Of a stretch of 64,000 nt of DNA, positions 55,557-64,000 are shown piece after piece. The notes below the pieces were generated by a model. That model had not been told where the DNA came from. It did no database searches and was given only the letters and a program-made list of their open reading frames with translations. The position numbers and the translations under genes were made by a program. Source of the stretch: Calocera cornea HHB12733 (taxonomy: Eukaryota; Basidiomycota; Dacrymycetes; Dacrymycetales; Dacrymycetaceae); the NCBI GenBank assembly GCA_001632435.1, contig KV424054.1, forward strand, positions 1-64,000, given 5' to 3'. The stretch's first letter is position 1. Every line of letters begins with the position of its first letter.

Positions 55557-58500
55557 TTAGGACATCGTACTCCTCACCCTCCGGCGGTGAATCCGCATCG
55601 TCTTGTATGAAGCGCCAGTGATTGTAACAGGGCCGGACGGACTGGCCCGCGCTTTGATCGCGCAGATCGTGAAGTGATCCATCTCGAACGGAAAGTCTCC
55701 ACGCCCGTTACCGTGCTGATTGTCCCAGATGTAGCAGAACGACGCCTTGTACACACGGCACTCTTCGGCGCTCATCACGCTGATCCAGGCTTCCTCCGGT
55801 GGGCCGGAGCGATAGAACTCGCGTACGTCGTTGAGGCGCTCTATACGTGTGCGGCTGATCGGTTGCCCCTTATCCATCGCCTGCGCGTATTCGGTGTTCA
55901 TCTCTTTGTACTTTCGGTGCGCAGCTTGGACACGGGACATGATCGCTCGGCGTGCCAATTCAAATCGGCGGCCTTGACGCTGCTGCAGCTGCTGCCATGG
56001 CCGGCAGAGATCCTGGTCGGGAGGCGAGTCCTTGCCGACGAAGACGCCATTTGCTGGGCGAGGATTGTGCAGCGTGTCGTACGCCTTCAGCAGGTCTCTT
56101 TCCGCAGTTTCAGCGTTTTCCCGCAAGTGATCCAAGACGAAAGGTCCCAATCCTGTTGCTCGACGGCCAAGGGTGAACTTGCTATTGCGTGTTCTCTCGT
56201 CCTCCAGCTTCCAGGGATGTTGTCTATCGTACGTTCGGTCCTCTGGCGAGCGGTACACGGATGGGTCCACTCTGACACCAGTCTTTGACGAGTCTAGAGA
56301 GACCGCGTATCTGCCACGGCTAGTCAGTCAAAGTGGGCTTGTCGGAGGTGACATGCGTACTTGTGAGCCAATTCTATGGTTTTGGGGTGTTTTCCTCCCA
56401 ACAAATACAAGGCGACGTCGTGTCTGGTACTATCTGGTGGGCATACACTCATCAACTTGAGTTGGTCCTGAACCACGACAGAACTCACAGCCTTGCATTT
56501 GGAAATCGTCATGAAGATCCTGCAGGAGATATTTCTGAATCTCGATCCGTTTCTCCCGAGCGGTCCGACCGTCAATCGCTTCAAGAAGCTTTGCCACAGT
56601 GGTATCATCGTACTTCAGGAACTTGGAAAATTCCGCAGGCTGGTCGGCGAACCGGGGATCGGCGTTATTGAAGGGCTCCACAAGTCGAGGTTCCCAAATG
56701 ACAGTCGCAAGATCTATGAGACGTCAGCATTGCATTCTCCGACTCAACGATCAGAGTTACCCCCGTCATAATCTAGGTGAAACTCAAATTAGGTGACGAA
56801 CAGACTCAGAAGGTGCACACATACCCCCTCCACCCAGCATGCTTGCCGGGGATCTGTCTCCCTGAGTGGACATCACAATTACGTCATGCAAATTTCGCAG
56901 CTATGTAATTCGATCAGCATCGAACACTTGCGCTTTGAGACAAGCATGACAACACCTCTTCTATGTCAACAGCTCGCATCTGTTATATGTTAACGGCAAG
57001 TTCGGTAATGAATTGGACTGTTACATACCTTTTGAATGTCTGTGGGAAGCTTGCAAGGGTGTCGCGTAATCTTAAACAATCTGAGCCCTCCAATATCGCT
57101 CGCTCCACTCCACTTACCAGCACGTCTCCAGTCACAACTTTGACCAGCCCCGCATTGGGAATGTCATATTCACGTTGAAATTGTAAGAATACTTCGCCCG
57201 GCTTGAGCTTGCCTGTAGGGTCTATGACCGTAGTGAACAAGAGTGTTAACAAGCTCAACCAGGGGAGCGACGTACCTGGCACAATCATGCCTTGTACACT
57301 GCGTTCCAGCTTAAACCGTACTTCCTCGGTGATTGTTCGGGTAACATCCTTGAGGATATCCCTTGCCTTTCTTCTCAAATAGACTGAATCTTTCGGATTG
57401 AAGCCGGATAAGAGGCAAAGGTACGCAGATTCTTCAAAAGACCCAGGATGAGCCTCGGCTTCGTCACCTCCCTCTCTATCCCGTAGATCGTCCCCCATAC
57501 AGACACCACGTATGACGTTTCCAGCTTTCGACGAGCGCTGGGCGATAATGCAGCCTAGATCTTCGATCGCATATGCCATGTCGATAGGCGTGGCCTCGGA
57601 GGTGACAAAGGGTTCAAGAGAGGTCCGCAGAGCTTGGATCATAAGATCAGCCAGGATTCCGTTTGGCACACCATTCTCTGCCAGGAGCATCACGACTTGT
57701 GCTGTTAATCGAGCTGGTGCGCGGAATGTTGACGCGGAGAGAATGTCGATCGTACGGAGTGAACGGTCTGCCAATTGCTCGGGCCGATACTTTATCTTGA
57801 GCTGTGACGACCGTAGCCGTATACATCGAACCTCGCCGCTATTGTGGCCCGAGATGCAAAGAACGATCAACCCCTTGTAGCCGGCAGCACGGAACTGCAC
57901 AGCACTTGGGATGGATGGGAGGCCAAGATAGGCTTGAATGTCATGGGCAAGACCCTCGCTCATGAAGCCGGCACCATCGGTCATGTCGCGCTCTGCGGGG
58001 GCTTTGGGTAGGTGCCGATAGGCAGGTGCGACTAGAAGAACATCAGACATCGGGACGTAACACGAAAAGAATTAACATACTGATGTCTTCCAGCAGCTGG
58101 ATATTCTCCACATCGAGACAAGGTCCACGAATAGATGTGCTCCATAGCAACTGCATTCGCTTTGCCCACTTGCCCACCGTTTGAGATTGATTCGGCTCCA
58201 GAGGGTTGTGCCGCTCGATGAACCACAGGAAGAACTCATCGCAGTCCAAGCCACAAGTACGGGTAGACCTGTGACGAAGGGAAGTGTTGATGAAAAGAGC
58301 TGTTCCTTCCTTGATAAACCAGGCGTGATATAGATCGCTACCAAGACGGATGCCTTCACTCAAAGATTGACGTAGAAAAGTTGGGTCTAGTTTCCTCAGG
58401 GCGGGGTCGTCGATCTTCAAGCATAAGAAGGCATCCGAGCCATATAGCCGGGTAAGGCGATTCGAGTTGCCCATCTTCGGCACCGTGGGGGCTTGGAGCT

Positions 58501-60093
58501 GAACTGTGAGACGTGGCTGTTTCGCAGAGTTAGAGGGAGCGTTGGCGTGCGCTTGTTTCTCGTCGGCAATAGAAAGCACGGCATTGAACCGAACCTTCCC
58601 ACCGTATTGTTGGTCACTGAAATCGAGGAAATTTCCGGATCCGAAGGAATCCCCCTTCTTTTGAAGCGCTCTCTCATCCAGCAAGGCTTCCCAAACCTTC
58701 GCGTGCACGACAAAGGTACCGCGCTTCTCTGGCGGTAGAAGGTCACAGAGGCGGTCGGCTATCTCCATGCGACCTGTGGGGCCCTCTACAGTTGTGATAT
58801 TCTCACAAGCCCCACGAAGTGCCTGAAGCTTCCGTGGCTGCGCCAGCAGCTCTTCAAGAGATGAAAAAGCACTTGCAAGGCGCAAGACTTCATATGTGAC
58901 GTGAGAAGGCAGCCTTCTAAGCTCCTGCATCAGGCGTGTTGAAGTGTGCACAGGCGATAAAGGACCAGCGCATAATGACGTGCCAAAGAACTGTTGCAGC
59001 AAGTGTGTGGGCAGGAAGTGGTCATTTGGTGGAGAGGGGCGGGGGGGTTCGCGAATCTCGGATGAGACGCCGCCATCACCAGGTGCTTGAAGTCTAGGGC
59101 GCTTGCTTGGGTACTCCGTCTCCCAATTGCTAGTTCCCAAACGCTTTCCGTGCATATTCGGTCCTTCTTCAGAGACATCGGCACTGGAAGAACTGATAGA
59201 GAGGGCGCGTCGGTGCTCCGAGGGGGTCGAAACCGATCGCTCCATGGACAAAGGACGGGCTCCAGCGAGTCCCTTCAATGCACTAGGCTCTTTCAGTCGC
59301 ATCCCTAACATCGGAAGGACATGATATGTGGGAGAGCGAGGCTTAGCAGGGGTATCTTTCAGATGCGACGACGACGGCGACGGCGAGGATGCAGTGGAAG
59401 AGGCCGTTGCCGATGATGCCGAAGGAACAGCCTCCGGAAGAGATTCGAGTTTGACAGCAGGTATGATTGCCGTAGACTCTGGAGGTATCACAAGATGAGG
59501 GGGTTCTGGTTCTGTATTCGTCATGGCGACCTTGGCAGGCAAGAGGGGAAGCATCTGCTGGGGAGGCAAACCGGGTGACGGCTGGCGCTGCGGTTCGGTT
59601 TCAACCTGCGCAGTCGGGGGTGGCAAGTTGACAGGATTCATTCTGGGCGATCCGACAAGATTCGCAAATACAGTTTGGATACCAAGGAAGACCGGTCGCA
59701 GTGTAGATACAAATGATTGGGCAAGGGACTCGACACTCGTTGCAGACTCCGCGCGGGACGATGGCGGAGCTTCGGGAAGGACTTCAGCGATCTTGGACTC
59801 TGATGGTGACATTGTGACATGACTAGCATAGAATGCGGGAGACGAGCTTGCGGAGATTGAGCAGATGGAAGAGGGCGGAGGAGATTGGATTGTGTTCGAG
59901 AGGTTGTTTCTTGCGTCCGTTAGCTTGGGATCAGCATGATCTGGAACATCATCAATACCCACGCACGACGTAGACAAGCTATATGCGCACCTATAGGCTT
60001 GCATTGGAAGATGGCCTCATAGTCGTCGTCGCTATTGTATTCCGTATCCGCATCGCGATCGTCCCGCGTACAGCTGTCTTCGCCGGAATGCAT
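55557..60093 (-). CDS. RNA-dependent RNA polymerase (RNA silencing), 1342 aa
   Basis: Cellular RdRPs of the QDE-1/RDR family turn single-stranded RNA into double-stranded RNA for Dicer in gene silencing. Eleven exons (60093-59991, 59940-58081, 58031-57276, 57221-57118, 57070-57029, 56979-56956, 56900-56825, 56772-56761, 56713-56489, 56433-56361, 56310-55557) join in one frame. Residues 1-290 are serine/proline-rich with a basic YPSKRPR patch that may be a nuclear signal. Then come MTDGAGFMSEG, VQFRAAGYKG, VPDPTGKLKPGEVF, GDVLITRHPCKLP, VIVMSTQGDRSPASMLGGG and the catalytic DYDGD (residues 989-993), which sits on a 12-base exon. After it follows DLATVIWEPRLVEPFNNAD. The C-terminal 250 residues match the tandem paralog. 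The length fits the family. Confidence 0.92.
56761..56772 (-). other. 12-base microexon carrying the DYDGD catalytic motif (RdRP 1)
   Basis: ATTATGACGGGG lies between a CCTAG acceptor and a GTAACT donor. With the flanking split codons (G|AT and G|AT) it encodes D-Y-D-G-D, the aspartates that bind metal in this polymerase family. Skipping it keeps the frame but deletes the active site. Confidence 0.85.
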
Positions 60094-61979
60094 TGTTGAC
60101 GGCACTGGAGCGCGGCCGAAGGTACGCCAACAGATCGAAGCGCGATCGGGATATGCGGACTACAGGCAAGTGGGGTATGCCGTGAAGTGAAGCGCCCCCG
60201 AGATAGGAAGCTTATTGAAGGGTGGGAACTGGGTTGGGGTCGAGCAGAAGTCGGAAGAATGAACCAAGAGCACAAAATGCGCCGAAGCTCGTCTTTATAC
60301 ATTTGCCTTCAAAAAGGTAAGTCGAGCGCGGACACCCGTTTGTTCCAATTACTCGGCGGTGATCGGCGGCGAGAAAGGGTGTCTTCTCCGACCAATCGCA
60401 ATGAAGCTGGTCGAACCGCTGGAACGTGGGTTAAGCGCCCGCTCCTGGAAGATAGGAGCTACCAGGCACCCCTTTCTGGCGTTCTCACGCCGGGGCTTAT
60501 CTTGTGCGATGACTCGGCTTGCGCGCTTCGCCCGATCAGGCATGGGCGATTGCCCTTCTCGGAGCATTGCGCCATTCGCACGGCTCGTGAGTCATTCGGA
60601 GTGCCGGATGCGAGTAAGAGGCGAAGAGACGCGCAGGCAGTGTATCAGGTGGTGAATGGTTCGAGAGAACTATCGGTAAGCGCCCAGGTAAAGGGGTAAA
60701 CCGTGCCGCAACGGTGCCGGGCGGATGACTAGATCGTATTTTCAGCGGTACTCAGTCGAAATAGCCCCTTCATAGGAGAGGAAGCGCTCTCGTCTAGTCA
60801 GGGTTGTCAGCAACGGCGATTGCCCCGTCCTAGCAGGATGCGCACCTCCAGTTGGACCAAAGCGCAGGGCCGCGGCTAGCTCTAGCTCAACATTCCTTCC
60901 GACCACGAACCCATTCTTCTTCATGTGAACCATAGACGACACGCATCGTTCTCCCAACCCAGATGATGTACAATCTTGCACGCCAGCCTCACGGTAGGCC
61001 CAAGCCGTCGTACTCGTCTGCAACTTGGCACGCAGGCGAGCCGGATTGTATTCTCCTCTTGCCGCCTGCAGTACGCACACGTGTCAAGCTCTCGAGCAGG
61101 TCGGGCATAGCTGCCAAATCTGCCAGGTGACGATGGCGCGATGGTGCCCTGGTCGAGGGACGGGACGATATCGAAGGAAGTTATTCCGTACAGTACGGCT
61201 GGGCAGGGGCGGGTACATGCGGCAGTGGGGGAGGCTGCTGAGGCGACGGGAACTGGGATGGGTAGGCATCGCGGTTGGGGTGGGGCGGTACGGTCCAAGG
61301 CATGTTCTGCAGCCGGGAACCGCGGTGTTTCTACATGCTGTGTGCTGTATCGCTACTATACTGTGTCAGATTGGGTTTGGACTGCATCAAGCACGGGTGC
61401 GCACCTCATCCTCAGATATTGTTCTGCCAGTGCCCAATGAAGACCGTTTCGCTTGGCCGGCAGTGTCCTGACTTCCTCCGCTCACCTTGCGGCGCTCGAA
61501 CTCCTCTCACAGCACGCACGGGTCCTCGTCTGCCGGATGGTCGTACTGCACGTCGACGTCGTTCGGGCCTTGAATGGTGCATGCAGCTTGTTGTCCTTGT
61601 GTATGAGCGGATCTTCTCGCTGCCGTATCGTGTCTGCGTCTTGTAGTCGTCGTTTAGTCGTCAAGGACGAAGCGGTCAAAGTGCCCAGGGCGCGCGCTGA
61701 GCGCGAACAGACTCTCGCGCGCCGTGCGGACTCGGATCGATTACTGCCGGTTTTCATCGTCTTCATCGTCTTGAGGCTGCCTTCTCATCGACAGCGATGT
61801 ACACCAATGCAAGCTTCCATAAATATACTCTTCTCACTCGCACAATACAGGTTTCTCGCTCCGCCATATGTTTCGCCCTATCCAATAAACACGCAATAAT
61901 CAAGAGAGACACGAGCAGTATCCAAGCCTGCCCCGGTACCCGTTCGCATATCCAGCTCGACAACTCCGGCGTTCACTCC
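60094..61979. other. Intergenic between the two RdRP genes
   Basis: The promoter of RdRP 1 and 3' flank of RdRP 2. Only short open frames, none with family likeness. Confidence 0.5.
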
Positions 61980-64000
61980 TCATTCTTCATCGTCGTACCC
62001 CACTGCTCGCTCATCAGCAAACACTCCATACACAGGATCAAGAAACATACCGTGTGGTGCCGTGCTGCTCAACAGCCGATTGTCGATCCTGAGCACCTTG
62101 TACGCCGCACTCGTGATGGACACAGCGCCCGCCCCACTTGCACGGGCCTTGATCCCACACAGCGTCCAGTGGGCAACCTCGAACGGAAACTCGCCGCGCT
62201 TGTTGCTGTGCTGGTTCATCTCCCAGAGGTAGCAGTAGCTCGCCTTGAGCACCTCGCAGTCCTCATCGCTCATGAGGTTCTTCCAGACATGCTCTGCCGG
62301 TCCCGTACGGTAGAAATCGCGGATCTGTTTGAGCCTCTCCGTGCGCGTGCCGGCGAGTGTTTGGCCAGCTTCGACAGCCTTCGCGTACTCCTGGTTCATC
62401 GCCCGGTACTGGGCGAACGCCGTCCTCACATGCGTGACGATCGCGCGGCGAGCCACGTCGTACTTCTCGCCCTTGCGACGGTCGAACTCTTGCCACGGCG
62501 CGCACAGGTCCTTGTCAAGCGGGGAGTCGCGCTCCACCTCAACCCCGTTTGCCGCCTTGGCCGGCCAGTACAGCTTGTCGTACTTGCGCATGAGGCGATC
62601 CTGCAGCTTTTTCGCCTGCTCTTTGAAGTCGTCTAGGACGAACGGGCCCAGGTGGGCAGGGCGCGGACCAAGTGCAAACCGCTGCGCGCTGCTCTTCTCG
62701 TCTTGAGGCTTCCAGGGGTGTTGCCGGTCGTACTGCCGGTCGTCGATCGAACCGTATACCGAAGTCTTGACTTTCACGCCGGTCTTGGACGAATCCAGGG
62801 ACACCATGTATCTGTCAAGTTGTGAGCCACCTGGCTGTGCGTTCGCAAGGCACACTCACTTGTGTGCAAACTCGACAGTCTTAGGATGGCTTGCTCCCAG
62901 CAAGTACAACGCAACGTCATGCCGGTTGCTGTCTGTTATATCGTACCATCAGCCCTGGTCGGAAGGAATAGAAGAAAGGGACGAACAGCCCTGCATCTGG
63001 AAGTCACTCTTCAAGTCGCAAAGCAAGTACTTCTGGATCTCCAGCCTCCTTTCAGGAATGCTCAACGTCTGGAACTTGTCGATCATTTCGGCCACAGTCG
63101 TCGTGTCACGCTCTAGGAAGTCTTCGAAGCCGTCGGGCTGATCCGCAAAGCGGGGATCGGCATTCTTGAATGGCTCGACGATCCGAGGTTCCCAAACGAC
63201 AGTTGCACGATCTAAGGAAGTTAGAGCGGGTTGAAACATGAAACACCGGACATCGCTCACCTCCGTCGTAATCTAGGATAGGAAAGGTCAGATTGGCTAT
63301 TCCATGCCGAGAACAGGCACGTACCTCCTCCGCCTAGCATGCTCGCAGGAGATCTGTCGCCTTGGGTGGACATCACGATGACGTCATATAAGTAGTGCAG
63401 CTGTCCGACATTGTCAATGTATTGGTTGGAGATTATGAAATGAGAACGTACCTCGTCATAATCCACCGCTTTCATCTAGGCAGTACCGCTCAGCATCTGT
63501 TGGTACTGAATGAGGTTCACGTACCTTTTGGATATCTGTCGGAAGCTTGCAAGGATGCCGTGTGATCTAGGGCAGTTTGAGTGTGTTAAAACATGTCAAG
63601 CGGATTGCCAGACGTACGAGCACATCTCCCGTGAGAATCTTGACAGACTCGATGTCTGTGATGTCGTACTCACGTCGGAACTGGACGAAGATCTCTCCCG
63701 GTTGCAACTTTCCTGTGGGATCTGGAACACGGATCAATGAGAAATACCTCACGGGACAAGACATGGCGTACCTGGCACGATCTTGCCGTCGACACAGCGG
63801 TCCAGTTTGAATCGGATGTCTTTTGCTGTATTCTCGATTATCTTCTTGATGATATCCTTGACTTTGCGTCTGAGGTACACAGAGTCGGATAGGTTGAATC
63901 CCGATAAGAGGCACAAGTATGCGGACTCCTCATACGAGACCGGGAAGTCTTCGGCATCTTCTTCTTCTTCTGGCATCTCTTCTACAGACGCACCCCGCAA
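61980..64000 (-). CDS. RNA-dependent RNA polymerase 2, C-terminal part (cut by window edge)
   Basis: This tandem paralog of RdRP 1 enters from beyond 64000. Visible exons are (64000)-63772, 63721-63618, 63566-63525, 63475-63452, 63400-63325, 63272-63261, 63211-62987, 62932-62860 and 62811-61980. From 63721 to 62860 they have exactly the same lengths as in RdRP 1 (104, 42, 24, 76, 12, 225, 73). Seen are YEESAYLCLLSGF, DPTGKLQPGEIF, GDVLITRHPCKLP, VIVMSTQGDRSPASMLGGG, DYDGDRATVVWEPR and a long C-terminal domain with VEFAHKYMVSLDSSKTG. The N-terminal half, including the DGAGFMS region, is outside the window. The exon at 63211-62987 uses a less usual GTTCGT donor. Confidence 0.9.
63261..63272 (-). 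other. 12-base microexon carrying the DYDGD catalytic motif (RdRP 2)
   Basis: ATTACGACGGAG, flanked by a CCTAG acceptor and a GTGAGC donor, has the same length, phase and position as in RdRP 1. Confidence 0.85.

Noticed and set aside
60187..60699. Plus-strand gene upstream of RdRP 1
   Set aside because: It is an open frame without family likeness lying in the RdRP promoter; no splice or promoter support.

Overview
The window looks like nuclear DNA of a mushroom-forming basidiomycete (Agaricomycetes; the order cannot be fixed by eye). The genes are cut by many 45-60 base introns with GTRNGY donors, exons are short, and the proteins include basidiomycete-type families: a DUF3112-type seven-helix protein, a GH28 exopolygalacturonase, CmcJ/NvfI-type oxygenases and fungal RNA-dependent RNA polymerases. 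I found no tRNA, rRNA or CRISPR array. Gene models were spliced by hand using frame, splice signals and comparison between paralogs. All family names come from motif recognition, not from a search.

Left part (1-26,800). A small unknown gene (703-1427) is followed by a block built from duplications: a broken dienelactone hydrolase (DLH) copy (minus), a DUF3112 membrane protein (minus), an intact DLH (plus), NPL4 (plus), a third DLH with one frameshift next to its catalytic cysteine (plus), and a second DUF3112 gene (plus). The two DUF3112 genes, with about 760 bases of upstream DNA each, form an inverted duplication around NPL4. Then come minus-strand housekeeping-type genes: GH28 exopolygalacturonase, MND1 (meiotic recombination), an alpha/beta hydrolase, NudE (dynein/nuclear migration) and an Old Yellow Enzyme (OYE), separated by very GC-rich DNA full of microsatellites.

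Middle part (26,800-51,000). Two decayed OYE copies, then three CmcJ/NvfI-type oxygenase genes (31.8 kb, 33.7 kb and 49.7 kb). The first has an 87-base run of C where its start codon should be. Between the second and third lies a 12.5 kb hAT-type DNA transposon (35,533-48,040) with 11-base terminal inverted repeats and a perfect 8-base target duplication. Its own transposase is split into two halves about 10 kb apart and carries stop codons. The DNA between the halves is less GC-rich and holds several unrecognised ORFs, hairpin repeats, a minisatellite and telomere-like repeats.

Right part (51,000-64,000). Two near-identical alpha/beta hydrolase genes face each other (convergent inverted pair), followed by two tandem RNA-dependent RNA polymerase genes on the minus strand, the second cut by the window edge. 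Both carry the catalytic DYDGD motif on a 12-base microexon. Oxygenase, OYE and hydrolase paralogs lying near transposon debris suggest a fast-changing accessory region, with RNA-silencing genes next to it.
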